64,000 nucleotides of DNA from Lytechinus variegatus (GCF_018143015.1 NC_054756.1:14020902-14084901), one strand, 5' to 3'; counted from the stretch's first letter, positions 36,102 through 49,152 are shown. Numbers and translations: made by a program. The notes: generated by a model not told the origin, from the letters alone.

Positions 36102-36868
36102 AGAAACTGAGATGAGACAGATAATCATCAATGAGTTTAGTAAGTGCAGTTGCTGTTTTCATGTTTGTCCTTCACTATTTTGATTTTTAAAAAATCATTT
36201 AATCGCTTTTGAGTAGTTCCCTCAACTTTAGGTAAAGATTTACTTTGTTTGTATATATTTCTCATTTTGTGAGAAAAAGTCAGACTACGGCATGGGGGGG
36301 GGGGAGGGGGGGGGGGTCGGTCAAGGTGTGAATAAAAAAAATACCAAAACTCGAAAATGGATTGGGATTGTGATTGTAATCCTTCAATTATTGTCTAACT
36401 TGGAGGTTTCAAGTGCACCTATATGATACAAATTTCAGTTGCCTCCGAACAAGTGTGAAGATAGGGATGAATAATAATGGCATTCCGATCACATTTCGGT
36501 AGTAATAGTTGGGTCGTGGGGCCACATTTTTTTGTCTGTGTCTCCAGTAGTTTAGCTCTACTTTGATTCATGCAATCTTGAACGGGTTATAGGTCAGATT
36601 TGCTTATTTTGGTGCCTATTGTAGGCAATACACCAATCAATACTAGGTAACAGCAAAACCTTTTTTTTCTCTTTCTTTTCGTGAATGGAATTGATGTGGT
36701 GAGCTTAGATCATGTAAATTGCATATACAAAAGAGGGAGAAGAATGTGATCCAAATAATATACCTATTATTGTACACTAGACAGTTTATGTATTGTTACA
36801 AAAATGTATAAGGGGTGATTTTTCATTGCTAGCAAATACGAGGTAAATGGGAGGCATTGTCATTCAGA

Positions 36869-38407
36869 TTTGATTAGAGTAAATAGGTCTTTAGTCCTCA
36901 TTAGCAAGAAAAAAGGGACTGGAATATTGATATTATTGAAAACGGGTATGTGCGCAGAGCAGGAACAAGACTTAATTAATAATTTATTCATTTCCTGTCT
37001 TGTGTATGAAATGTAATTGCTTTGTACGTGCAAAGCGCAAAGTGCATTCACGTGTGTAGGTCTTTCTAGCTTTTCATCTCTCTCTGCTCTAATTAGGGCT
37101 CTGATGCATAACTCCGGCAAGGCAGGGCTATCAGTCTTTGGAAAATACTTGTGAAAAAAAAGGAATGCGATTTGATTAGTAATGCGCCTTAATGAGTTGG
37201 ATGTAATATGTTTGGGTTATTAACTTGGGGTTGGCATATTAGATATGCATGGCCACCACGTTGATGGCATGGGAAAGTGTGGTTGGGTGTATGGCGAATT
37301 GTTGCGTTGGATATGTTTGGATGTTGAATGAATTTGATTAGAGTGAAAAAAGGCTTTAGTCCTCATTATCAATGGAAAAAAAAGGACTGGAATGTTGATA
37401 TTATTGAAAACATGTTTATGCTCAGAGCAGGAACAAGAAATAATTCCTTCATTATTTATTCATTTCCTTTAATTGTATATGGAATGTAATTGCTTTGTAC
37501 GTGCAAAGCGTAGGTCTTTCTAGCTTTTTGTCTCTCTCTGCTCTAATTAGGGCTCTGATGCATAACCCTGGCAAGGTAATGCTATCAGTCTTTGGAAATT
37601 TTTTGTGGAAAAAAAGAATGCGATTTGATTAGTTATGCGTCTTAATGAAACTAAATAATACGAGGTTTCAGCTTTAAAACTCGCTTACTCTTTACTGTCG
37701 GAGCATGGAATGTTGATAATGGAATGGGGGATGTTTTGTTTTCAATCATATTTGTCACCGCAGTGATTTTTGAAATAGATGATTTATGAATTGGTATTAC
37801 TATAATACACTCACTTTAAAAATATAGATATGGAGTTGTACATCGTTTGATTATCCTTACATCAATGATGTAAGATATGTTCTAGCTAGTTGCAGTTTGA
37901 CGGATAGCGCTGTATAGCCTCTTTTTTTTAGTATGAAGATGAATAATTTAGTAGATCGTTCTCTTTTATGTCATGTTTGCATCTGAGTAAAACCTAGATG
38001 AGATTTCTTTTTTTTTTAATCCAAACCCCTACTTTTTTATGCTTGTTATGGTACATGACGTAAAGGTGAGAATATTCATTCTCAAACAAATTTAGGCACA
38101 TCGGAAAAGTTTCATTGCAGTGGGTTTAATGTGTGTGTGTGGGGGGGGGGGTAATTTAGAAAGTAATTTAAAAGGTATTTTCTTTTCCACGGTAAACCAG
38201 ACAGGTGCAGTGTTAAACAATTAATTCCTTGAATTAATTCCTCTAGAATTTAATGTTGGAAATAGACTGGAGTTCTTTGGATATAATATGTTTGGGTTGT
38301 GTTGGCATATTAGATAATTATGCACGATCACCACGTTAATGGCATGGGGAAGTGTGATTGGGTGACTGGCGAATCATTGTGTTGGATGTGTTGGATGTTG
38401 AATGAAT
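36869..38407 (+). repeat. Tandem 5' monomers of the LINE
   Basis: A segment of about 464 bases starting TTTGATTAGAGTAAATAGGT (36869) is repeated from 37333 (TTTGATTAGAGTGAAAAAAG) to about 37665, with shared CTAATTAGGGCTCTGATGCA. The end of the unit (ATGTAATATGTTTGGGTT to GATGTTGAATGAAT) returns at 38281-38407, just before ORF2. Repeated 5' monomers often carry the promoter in L1-type elements. Confidence 0.7.
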
Positions 38408-38539
38408 GGGGGTGTTTGGAGTGTGATACTATGAGAGGGCGTGGTTGTATGGAGTTTAGTGTTGCCTGTTTGCATTTTATGAATAGTCTTTCATGTCTTT
38501 CATTCATTCAAGTTATCTTGTATTTTTCGGATTTGGTAA

Positions 38540-39175
38540 ATGTGTATGGATAGGTTGTACTTTACTTTACTCACTTTAAATGTCAGGGGTCTCAGAGACA
38601 AGGCTAAATGAAAAAGTATTTTTGAATTTTGCAAAAATAAAGGGAGTAATATTGTGTTTCTACAGGAAACCTACAGTACAGAAAAGGTTGAAGAGAAGTG
38701 GAAATTAGAGTGGAATGGGCCTATATTGTTTAGTCATGGAACGAACCATAGTAGAGGTGTTTCAGTTCTCATTTCTCCAAATTTAAATCTAAAAATGGTT
38801 AATGTTGTTTTTGATGAAAATTTCAACAATCTAAAATAATTTTAGTTAATTGTTACTTCCCCACAATTAAGAGATAAGGAGAAGATGCAAATTGAATTTT
38901 TGAAGAACTGGATAAATGTATTTCAAAGCTTTACAACTCTGAAGAAATGATTATTATTTGGGGAGATTTTAATACAACAATGAATGGAGATTTTGATTAT
39001 TAAGGTCCAAGAATCTTACATAAGAACAGATTTAACGAGAAATTAGATGGATGTTTAGATAGATTCGGATTAGAAGATATATGGAGGAGGATAAATCCTG
39101 AAAAGAAACAATTTACATTCAGGCAAAAATGTCCTATTATGCAAAGTCGATTGGATTATTTCAACCTTTAGTTAA
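38540..39175 (+). pseudogene. LINE ORF2, endonuclease domain (broken)
   Basis: From ATG at 38540 or 38546 the frame reads MDRLYFTLLTLNVRGLRDKA, then IVFLQETYS, RGVSVLISP, a frame change, IIIWGDFNTTM and SRLDYF. These are the usual motifs of LINE apurinic-type endonucleases (N..GL, QET, GDFN, S..DYF). Stops occur at 38609 and in the middle (about 38836, 39001). The domain ends abruptly after SRLDYFNL at about 39172, where foreign sequence begins. Confidence 0.8.
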
Positions 39176-39464
39176 TGGTTGTGATATTCCCGACCTTTCG
39201 TTTGAGGACGCGGACGCTTATTTACAACGGTAGTTGACTTTGGAAGGGACTTTTTGGGCCCGTCATCATGGTCGTAAAACTCAGTCCTGCAATGCAAATT
39301 GTGTGACATGAGATTTTTTTTTCGTTTCGCATCTGCGACGGAAACATTCAATATGCGTTTCGTGTGCAAAATTCTGGTTGCTACTATGGTAACAGCGATT
39401 TATCCGATTGAGGACGACTTTCCAAAGCCACATTTGACTCCTCCTAGAGCTCGAGAGGCCGCCC

Positions 39465-39768
39465 GGGGGGCCCACTTCCATTGATTTATGGATACCAGTA
39501 GCGACCACCCGTAAAGGGGGACAGAGTGGGCAGGTACGTTACGTATATAGGCCTATGTAACGTTATAAGGGTGTCAAAACGATGTTTAAAATGCTGAAAT
39601 AAGGGATATATATTCAATACTTGTAGGGTTTCACAAGCCAAATACTTGTTAAGAGATGCCTTTTCATAATCTGGAAAAGAATTGCTTCCCTTGTTTAGCA
39701 TGTTTAGGGTACTTTTCGAAACCCATGGTCGTGCCTGGTACCCACTCATCAATGGAAGTGGTCCCCCC
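39465..39768. mobile_element. G-run-end MITE, copy 2
   Basis: The left GGGGGGCCCACTTCCATTG and right CAATGGAAGTGGTCCCCCC are inverted repeats, continued by GGATACCAGTAGCGACC and GGTCGTGCCTGGTACC. It is related to the element at 20826-21383 but lacks most of its interior. Confidence 0.75.
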
Positions 39769-40243
39769 GGAATTTGAATCTAATCCCCATTTCTGGGGAA
39801 TGTAAAACATAATGCCCCTCACATCGTGTGCGAGAGGCATATCGTTTGTGTATAAGGAGTAAACAAAAGAAACAAAAGGAAACGAGTTCAAAGGTATCGC
39901 ATATGATGTGTACATATCAACGCATGCGAAATGTTCGGCTGGAGAGGTTGATCTTATCCATGAAATCAATTGCCAGTGATCCACCAATAATCCACATTAA
40001 ATGTAATATCGATTCGATGGACTGTAATGATCTATATTTAAGCCTTCATTCAGTAAGTTTTTCCTCACTCAATATGTTCTCGATTTGTTTGAAAAACCAC
40101 TTTCTTCTCCATGTCATAAATCTATTTTAGGTCCTGCATTTTGAATATCCCCAGCCATCAGTCGTAATATACATTCATGTATGCGGTACGGGTGTCGCGG
40201 AAAGGGATTTTGCACACGAAAAGCAGATTTGTAGGGCCTGTAA

Positions 40244-40374
40244 TCCCCCTGTTACACAAAGCTTAGCATTGATCGTAGAGCAGTTTTCTACGTTTGATTC
40301 TATTGACTGTAATGCACAATCAATCTTAAAAATCAAGTGTATGATTAAGCGTTAACTTTTGTGTTAGGGGACCC
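40244..40374. mobile_element. Short MITE with CCCCTRACACAAA ends
   Basis: CCCCCTGTTACACAAAGCTTAG and CGTTAACTTTTGTGTTAGGGG (each shortened by one or two bases at the ends) are inverted. About 130 bases, within the insertion in the LINE. Confidence 0.5.
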
Positions 40375-40496
40375 TAATACTAGCGTCCGTGATGATTGCG
40401 AAAGGTCCCAATTGTAGCGTCAATTACGCCAGATCATTCGGGCGTTCTGCTTCAGTTGACCATGTTGACAAGCAGTGTAGCAATTCATATTGAAAG

Positions 40497-43396
40497 TTCA
40501 ACAATAGTCTGTGCGCAGATAAGGAATTCGTGAATTTATTCAAAGATAAAGTAGTTGAATTAAAAAAAGAATGGCTCCCGAAAATAGAAGATAAATTATT
40601 GTTGTGGGATTTTTTAAAAATGAAAATGAAGGAGATTATTAATAAGTACACAAAGAAAAAGCAAAGCTTAGGAAACATGTAATTGAAAAATTAGAGGAAG
40701 ATAAAAGTTTGGAAATCAACCTTTCGACTCAGCCTTCGATGAAAATACTTAATGAAATAGAGGAGAAAAAGTCTGAATTAAACAAATTGTTTGATTATGG
40801 CCGACAAGGTGTAAAAATCCGATCAAGAGCTTTTTGGTTTGAGGACGGACAACAAAAAGACAATATTTTGAACAGTTATTAAAGTCAAATAAACGGAAAA
40901 GTGTAATAAAAGAAATATATGATCAAGGTGAACAGACTATAAAAGATGGGAGTGAAATATTAAAGAAGCTAAAGTCATTTTACGAAAAATTATATTCATT
41001 GAATGAAGTGATTGTAAATCAAAACTCCTTTTCTTTAAGGATATTCCTAAATTATCAAAAGAAAGTCGAGATATTTGTGAAGGTAAAATTACTATTCAGG
41101 ATTGTTTAAGTGTTTTGAAAGAAATGAAATATAATAAAACCCCTGGACACGACGGTTTTACTGTTGAATTTTACTATACCTTTTGGAATTTATTTGGTGG
41201 ACTTTTGGTGGAAGTGTTTAATGAAGTGTATAATAGGGATTATTAGCAACTTTACAAAGGCAGGGCATGATTACACTATTAGAAAAGGAAGGCAAAAACC
41301 CTTTATACATTCAAAACTATAGACCGATCACGCTTTTAAATGTTGATTACAAGATCTTATCACAAAAGGTATTAGCAAAAAGATTGAAAAGGGTTCCGAA
41401 TGAAATAATTCATATTGATCAAATAGGCTATGTTGAAAATAGGAACATTGGAGATGGTGTGAGATTAATCGATGGTATTTTATTTCAGTCCTCTTTTAGA
41501 AATATTGGATATTTGATCACGGTGGACTTTGAAAAGGCTTTTGATTCTATTTCCCATGATTTTCTTTTTCAGACTCTTAAATTATTTGGACTCGGCCAGT
41601 CTTTCTGTTCTTGGGTTCGTGTTTTATATACAGATATAAATAGTTGTGTTATGAATGGAGGTTATTCCACTGTTTATTTTGATATAAAACGAGGGGTAAG
41701 ACAGGGGGACCCCTTTTCCCCTCATCTGTTTTTGCTGTGCATAGAAACATTAGCTTTGGCAATAAGAAGAGACGCTCTAGTTGAAGGAATTCAGTTTGGA
41801 TCTCATGAAATTAAGCAAATATTGTATGCCGGTGATATCACTCTCTTTGTTAAAAATAGCAACTCTGTTAAACGGCTTAAATATCTTTTGGAAGAATTCG
41901 AAAAAGTGAGCGGTTTGAAGATAAACAAAGGGAAAAAAAACTTTTTTTGGATGGGAAAAGATCAAGACAGACCTCAAACTCCGCTATTTTGGAAATTTGG
42001 TTCAGCAAATTAAAATCTCAGGCGTTTATTTCTCTCTCAATGTAATAATAAAAGAAGATCTAAACTTCAAAGAGATACAAAGCAAAATAAAAAGACTTTT
42101 GGGATGGTGGAAACAAAGGGATCTAACCCTAATGGGTAAAATACATCTGTTGAAAAGTTATGCATTATCAAAATTAAATTACGTCTCGTCACTTTTAGTT
42201 GTTCCTAACTGGTTGTTCGTTGAGGTGGAACGGATCACTTTTGAGTTTTTATGGTCGGGTAAACACCGTATAAAGAGAAACATTATGTATCAAGATTACT
42301 CACACGGTGGGTTAAGAATGATAAATTTTAAGTTGTTCATAAAGGCCCAACGTCTAATGTGGCTGAAACGTCTATTATACGGGGAACGCAATGCTGGGTG
42401 GAAATTGTATTTTGATTTCTGTTTTAGATCACTTGGTGGGAGATTGTTATTTTTATGCGATTTTGATTTTTGCAAATTAACACAGACAATGCCACAATTT
42501 TATTCTGAAATGCTGAAGGTTTGGCAAGATATGAGAAAATATAGATATACAAAAGAGGAAGTAAATCCGATTATATTTAATAATAAGAATATATGTGTAA
42601 GAGGTAAAATGATTTTTGACATTGATCTTTATAATAGGGGAATTTACACTGTAGATCATATTTTTGATAACGGGGTTGTGAGACCTGTGGCTTATTTTCA
42701 AAATCTTGGGGTAACTGCAGATGAACTGCTCCACATTATTGATATAGTACATGCTTTTCCTACTACTTGGAAAAATGCCTATAGCTCTATTAATTCTATA
42801 AAGATGGACGATGAGAACTTCAATGTTAATTTGAATATCAGTAAGCTGGAAACTACTTTTGAGGTGATAAAATCAAAAATATATTTTGTTGAAAGTTCAC
42901 GGGAAACGTATAATTTAACAATGAAAGATAAAACATCAATTTGAATTTTACAGATGTTGAAATGTGTAATAGGTTTGCCCAAACCAGGAGCATTATACGT
43001 TGATTAGGAAACAAAGAGAATTCCAGTTCTTACTTCTACACGGGGCGATTTATACCAAAGAACATTTATTGAGATTCGGGTATGTTAAAGACAGTTTATG
43101 CTATTTTTGTGGCAGGGAAACCGAATTATACATGCATATTTTTCTAAATTGTTCTAAGGTTAAACCTTTAAGGGAATTTTTTTATTAAATATTTCTGTAT
43201 GTCTGAATTAAAAGATTTAGAATGGAGAGATACACATTTGGGACTATCTGGAAGTACGAATAGAAATAATTGCGTAAACAGTATTATCTTTTTCATCAAA
43301 TATGCCATTTTCCAATCTAGAACCAAAAGTCAGGTCCCTTCCTGCCTTAAAATACAAAAATATATTGCGGAACGTAGGGAGGAAAAAAATTCTTAG
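40497..43396 (+). pseudogene. LINE ORF2, reverse transcriptase and C-terminal part (broken)
   Basis: RT motifs in order: TPGHDGFTVEF, NYRPITLLNVDYKILSQKVL, VDFEKAFDSISHDFL, GVRQGDPFSPHLFLLCIE, and YAGD at 41825-41836 where a working enzyme has YADD. Thumb and connection follow, with HGGLRMINFKLFIKAQRLMW, and the C-terminal CYFCGRETELYMHIFLNC (CCHC). Frame shifts lie near 40658, 40873, 41243 and 41990; further stops at 42942 and 43186. Reverse transcription by this copy is impossible as read. Confidence 0.88.
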
Positions 43397-45720
43397 CTAT
43401 AAAATTGGGCAAATTGAGTTTGCATGTTAAGAAATGGGAAGAACTGAAGGTGAATCAGGCAGTGAATGCAAACAGGTGTGAAGCGTCTGCTGGTGCTGTG
43501 AGTGTGTGTGTTCGCGTGTGAATGTGAGTGTTTGCTGCCTGGGAGGGGGGTGTGAGTGAGGGTGTGTGTGTTTTGGGGGTGGTATGATTGTGTGGGAGGG
43601 AGTGTGGGGTGCGTGGGTGAGTGAAAGATTATATATATGTAATCTTCCTCTTAAAGGTTTGTAGAGTTTCATAAAAAAGGAGTTTATTTGAATAGACATA
43701 AGTTTGATATTAACATCTGAATATTGAGATTTTTTTTTCTTTCACAAAAAAAATGTGTCACATTGCTATAGAAGAGAAATTTGGCAGTTTAATTTCATTT
43801 GTAATCATTTTAGAAATATTTGTAATCTCCTTGATATTGATATATTTGTTTGATTGTTTATTAATTGTATACATGCAAAGAATCTTTATTTATATGAATT
43901 GTGATTGTCAACTTATTGTTTTGAAAGAGGAAGAAAATAAAATATTGTGTGTGTGTATGTGTGAATCTGAATTTATTAACAAACTTAATTCATATGGCAT
44001 GAATATTTTGTTTTAAAATATATACAATGATAAGATAAACAAAAACATTCATAACTGTATGTGTCTATAATTATGTAAAGTCATGTTGAAGCTTGATGTA
44101 AAATGGGATGCAATGATAATACATGTATGTTGATTTCTGTTTTCCTGCAAATCATTCAATCACTCAATTCAGTCATTCAATATTGATTATTATTAAACAT
44201 GTAGAGGGTTGGGAACTCAGTTTAGTATTTTTTTTTAGATGTGAAAGTATTCTTAAAGGAATTTTATTCCATCCTTATTTGCTTTAGTTTTGGGTGAATT
44301 TTTTTTAAAGTATACTTTTTGATATAAAATGAACATTTGTGATTTTTTTTGTATTTATCTTCAGTCTATGTAATCCATTTGAATGAAATCCTAAATAAAA
44401 ACATACTGACAAAAGTGTGTGTGTGTGAGGAAGAGTGTAAAATGTGTCTATGTAGATTGTATTCAGATAAATCAAAAGGCAAAGTATATAATAATCATCA
44501 TAATAGATTACAAATGTCCATGCCCTAAGTAATAATGAAAGAGATGATATTTAATAAGCTTTGGACAAATTTGTAAATTCGCATGGGTGGTTACATTTCT
44601 TCACTCTTGCCTACCCCGAATAATCACTTTTCGATCGAACTTTTCGCATGCTCCCGACTAGTGTAATAAGCCACACCCACCTATTCCATTAGCGAATCAG
44701 AGATGCAAAGAGAATCGAACCATTTTTTGAAAATAGACGATTGGTTTTGAGCATTTACGTAATCACTACGTCTGCTGATGCAGGTCTATCTCAAAACAGC
44801 AAATATTATTCAACGATGTTATCATCATAACCTAATATCTCAATCTATTTTTCATTGTGCGTTTAACATATCTTATTTTTATCAGGGGTAGAGTAACATT
44901 TATCTTTTCAAAAATAAATGTTACCCCAGACATATCTTGAGAAACGACAGATGTCGGGGAATAGTCGCTTGCTCAAAAGTAGCTTCGATTTCCTCTGGTT
45001 GAGATGGGTCTATTCGCAAAGTTCGTTTTGTTCACGGTATGAAGGGGTGATTAAACTTCTTAATGGAAATGACATTTAATCTTAAATAATTATGTATATT
45101 ATGTGGTCAAACGTTGTGAGTTCGAATCCCCGCTCTGCCAATGTCTCCACTTCAATCAGAGATGCCGCAGAGTACACTCTGTCGGCTATAAGGTAAGCAA
45201 AAATTTACCTTGGAACTCTTGGGAAAGTGAGAGATTTTATACAGCTTCATCCAATCAGAGAGCTAGAATCGTTTTGGAGACCCCCAGTCGGGTGGATGTA
45301 CAACCACTTATCATTGGACGAGAGATTGGTCGTATATACACTCGACTGGATGTACATATATTTCAGTGGGGGGGGGGCGCTCCAAAATGATTCTAGCTCT
45401 CTAACAGACAATACAACTATGCCAATTTGTTTTAACTTAAGAGACTAAAGAGAAAGGAAATAAAGTAGCCGAGAGAAGGGGGGGGGGGTGCACAAAAGGA
45501 GAGAGAAAATGACCATTAGACATGTTAAACAGAGATTTAGATGGGGGGGTGGCAAGGACATTATGCAAGGTCGGGGGAGCCCAGTCTTCCTTTATTTCCA
45601 ACCAGAACAGTTAAACTCATTTTGTACTTTTAGTATGTATAAAAACAAATGATTTATACATATGTTGCATTTAAACTTTCAAAAGAATATCTCTTAGCTC
45701 AACTACAAACAAAATAAATA
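42282..45720 (+). repeat. Tandem duplication, unit A (3,439 bp)
   Basis: The unit starts inside LINE ORF2 (ATTATGTATCAAGATTACTC), includes the LINE 3' end and 1.3 kb of flank, and is followed directly by a second copy. The offset is 3,439 bases throughout. Confidence 0.93.
44411..45720. other. Flank of the LINE carried in the duplication
   Basis: It starts with TGACAAAAGTGTGTGTGTGT and is AT-rich afterwards. GTGAGTTCGAATCCCC at 45116-45131 is a B box-like sequence of a decayed SINE (repeated at 48555). A palindromic CCCAGTCGGGTGGATGTAC/GACTGGATGTAC motif pair lies at 45285-45355. No gene is recognised. Confidence 0.45.
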
Positions 45721-48700
45721 ATTATGTATCAAGATTACTCACACGGTGGGTTAAGAATGATAAATTTTAAGTTGTTCATAAAGGCCCAACGTCTAATGTG
45801 GCTGAAACGTCTATTATACGGGGAACGCAATGCTGGTTGGAAATTGTATTTTGATTTCTGTTTTAGATCACTTGGTGGGAGATTGTTATTTTTATGCGAT
45901 TTTGATTTTTGCAAATTAACACAGACAATGCCACAATTTTATTCTGAAATGCTGAAGGTTTGGCAAGATATGAGAAAATATAGATATACAAAAGAGGAAG
46001 TAAATCCGATTATATTTAATAATAAGAATATATGTGTAAGAGGTAAAATGATTTTTGACATTGATCTTTATAATAGGGGAATTTACACTGTAGATCATAT
46101 TTTTGATAACGGGGTTGTGAGACCTGTGGCTTATTTTCAAAATCTTGGGGTAACTGCAGATGAACTGCTCCACATTATTGATATAGTACATGCTTTTCCT
46201 ACTACTTGGAAAAATGCCTATAGCTCTATTAATTCTATAAAGATGGACGATGAGAACTTCAATGTTAATTTGAATATCAGTAAGCTGGAAACTACTTTTG
46301 AGGTGATAAAATCAAAAATATATTTTGTTGAAAGTTCACGGGAAACGTATAATTTAACAATGAAAGATAAAACATCAATTTGAATTTTACAGATGTTGAA
46401 ATGTGTAATAGGTTTGCCCAAACCAGGAGCATTATACGTTGATTAGGAAACAAAGAGAATTCCAGTTCTTACTTCTACACGGGGCGATTTATACCAAAGA
46501 ACATTTATTGAGATTCGGGTATGTTAAAGACAGTTTATGCTATTTTTGTGGCAGGGAAACCGAATTATACATGCATATTTTTCTAAATTGTTCTAAGGTT
46601 AAACCTTTAAGGGAATTTTTTTATTAAATATTTCTGTATGTCTGAATTAAAAGATTTAGAATGGAGAGATACACATTTGGGACTATCTGGAAGTACGAAT
46701 AGAAATAATTGCGTAAACAGTATTATCTTTTTCATCAAATATGCCATTTTCCAATCTAGAACCAAAAGTCAGGTCCCTTCCTGCCTTAAAATACAAAAAT
46801 ATATTGCGGAACGTAGGGAGGAAAAAAATTCTTAGCTATAAAATTGGGCAAATTGAGTTTGCATGTTAAGAAATGGGAAGAACTGAAGGTGAATCAGGCA
46901 GTGAATGCAAACAGGTGTGAAGCGTCTGCTGGTGCTGTGAGTGTGTGTGTTCGCGTGTGAATGTGAGTGTTTGCTGCCTGGGAGGGGGGTGTGAGTGAGG
47001 GTGTGTGTGTTTTGGGGGTGGTATGATTGTGTGGGAGGGAGTGTGGGGTGCGTGGGTGAGTGAAAGATTATATATATGTATTCTTCCTCTTAAAGGTTTG
47101 TAGAGTTTCATAAAAAAGGAGTTTATTTGAATAGACATAAGTTTGATATTAACATCTGAATATTGAGATTTTTTTTTCTTTCACAAAAAAAATGTGTCAC
47201 ATTGCTATAGAAGAGAAATTTGGCAGTTTAATTTCATTTGTAATCATTTTAGAAATATTTGTAATCTCCTTGATATTGATATATTTGTTTGATTGTTTAT
47301 TAATTGTATACATGCAAAGAATCTTTATTTATATGAATTGTGATTGTCAACTTATTGTTTTGAAAGAGGAAGAAAATAAAATATTGTGTGTGTGTATGTG
47401 TGAATCTGAATTTATTAACAAACTTAATTCATATGGCATGAATATTTTGTTTTAAAATATATACAATGATAAGATAAACAAAAACATTCATAACTGTATG
47501 TGTCTATAATTATGTAAAGTCATGTTGAAGCTTGATGTAAAATGGGATGCAATGATAATACATGTATGTTGATTTCTGTTTTCCTGCAAATCATTCAATC
47601 ACTCAATTCAGTCATTCAATATTGATTATTATTAAACATGTAGAGGGTTGGGAACTCAGTTTAGTATTTTTTTTTAGATGTGAAAGTATTCTTAAAGGAA
47701 TTTTATTCCATCCTTATTTGCTTTAGTTTTGGGTGAATTTTTTTTAAAGTATACTTTTTGATATAAAATGAACATTTGTGATTTTTTTTGTATTTATCTT
47801 CAGTCTATGTAATCCATTTGAATGAAATCCTAAATAAAAACATACTGACAAAAGTGTGTGTGTGTGAGGAAGAGTGTAAAATGTGTCTATGTAGATTGTA
47901 TTCAGATAAATCAAAAGGCAAAGTATATAATAATCATCATAATAGATTACAAATGTCCATGCCCTAAGTAATAATGAAAGAGATGATATTTAATAAGCTT
48001 TGGACAAATTTGTAAATTCGCATGGGTGGTTACATTTCTTCACTCTTGCCTACCCCGAATAATCACTTTTCGATCGAACTTTTCGCATGCTCCCGACTAG
48101 TGTAATAAACCACACCCACCTATTCCATTAGCGAATCAGAGATGCAAAGAGAATCGAACCATTTTTTGAAAATAGACGATTGGTTTTGAGCATTTACGTA
48201 ATCACTACGTCTGCTGATGCAGGTCTATCTCAAAACAGCAAATATTATTCAACGATGTTATCATCATAACCTAATATCTCAATCTATTTTTCATTGTGCG
48301 TTTAACATATCTTATTTTTATCAGGGGTAGAGTAACATTTATCTTTTCAAAAATAAATGTTACCCCAGACATATCTTGAGAAACGACAGATGTCGGGGAA
48401 TAGTCGCTTGCTCAAAAGTAGCTTCGATTTCCTCTGGTTGAGATGGGTCTATTCGCAAAGTTCGTTTTGTTCACGGTATGAAGGGGTGATTAAACTTCTT
48501 AATGGAAATGACATTTAATCTTAAATAATTATGTATATTATGTGGTCAAACGTTGTGAGTTCGAATCCCCGCTCTGCCAATGTCTCCACTTCAATCAGAG
48601 ATGCCGCAGAGTACACTCTGTCGGCTATAAGGTAAGCAAAAATTTACCTTGGAACTCTTGGGAAAGTGAGAGATTTTATACAGCTTCATCCAATCAGAGA

Positions 48701-49152
48701 GCTAGAATCGTTTTGGAGACCCCCAGTCGGGTGGATGTACAACCACTTATCATTGGACGAGAGATTGGTCGTATATACACTCGACTGGATGTACATATAT
48801 TTCAGTGGGGGGGGGGGGCGCTCCAAAATGATTCTAGCTCTCTAACAGACAATACAACTATGCCAATTTGTTTTAACTTAAGAGACTAAAGAGAAAGGAA
48901 ATAAAGTAGCCGAGAGAAGGGGGGGGGGTGCACAAAAGGAGAGAGAAAATGACCATTAGACATGTTAAACAGAGATTTAGATGGGGGGGTGGCAAGGACA
49001 TTATGCAAGGTCGGGGGAGCCCAGTCTTCCTTTATTTCCAACCAGAACAGTTAAACTCATTTTGTACTTTTAGTATGTATAAAAACACATACATATGTTG
49101 CATTTAAACTTTCAAAAGAATATCTCTTAGCTCAACTACAAACAAAATAAAA
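45721..49152 (+). repeat. Tandem duplication, unit B
   Basis: Nearly identical to unit A. Differences noticed: G to T at 45837, A to T at 47082, G-run lengths near 48807 and 48919, an A for G near 48109, and a deletion of about 10 bases near 49087. It ends at AACAAAATAAAA, after which the sequence is unique. Confidence 0.93.

Larger units (their letters stand above)
39173..40495. mobile_element. Foreign insertion inside the LINE endonuclease/RT region
   Basis: LINE coding similarity stops after 39172 and resumes near 40497 (NNSLCADKEFVNLFKDKV). The piece between is not LINE-like and itself carries two MITEs (39465-39768, 40244-40374). Its outer ends were not resolved. Confidence 0.6.
35708..44410 (+). 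mobile_element. L1/Tx1-like LINE, long but inactive
   Basis: The element shows in order: a (TG)n tract (35708-35742), possible ORF1 remains, repeated 5' segments (36869-38405), an APE-type endonuclease, a reverse transcriptase, a CCHC motif and a 3' end at about 44410 followed by (TG)n. ORF2 carries at least five stop or frame breaks, a 1.3-kb insertion in the endonuclease and a changed catalytic site. The 5' boundary is inferred from the TG tract. The clade is judged from the endonuclease, the RT and the GGLRMINFKLFIKAQRLMW segment. Confidence 0.75.

Noticed and set aside
43427..43699. 90-residue His/Thr/Pro-rich frame, repeated at 46866
   Set aside because: It is the reverse translation of a TG-rich tract in the LINE 3' region.
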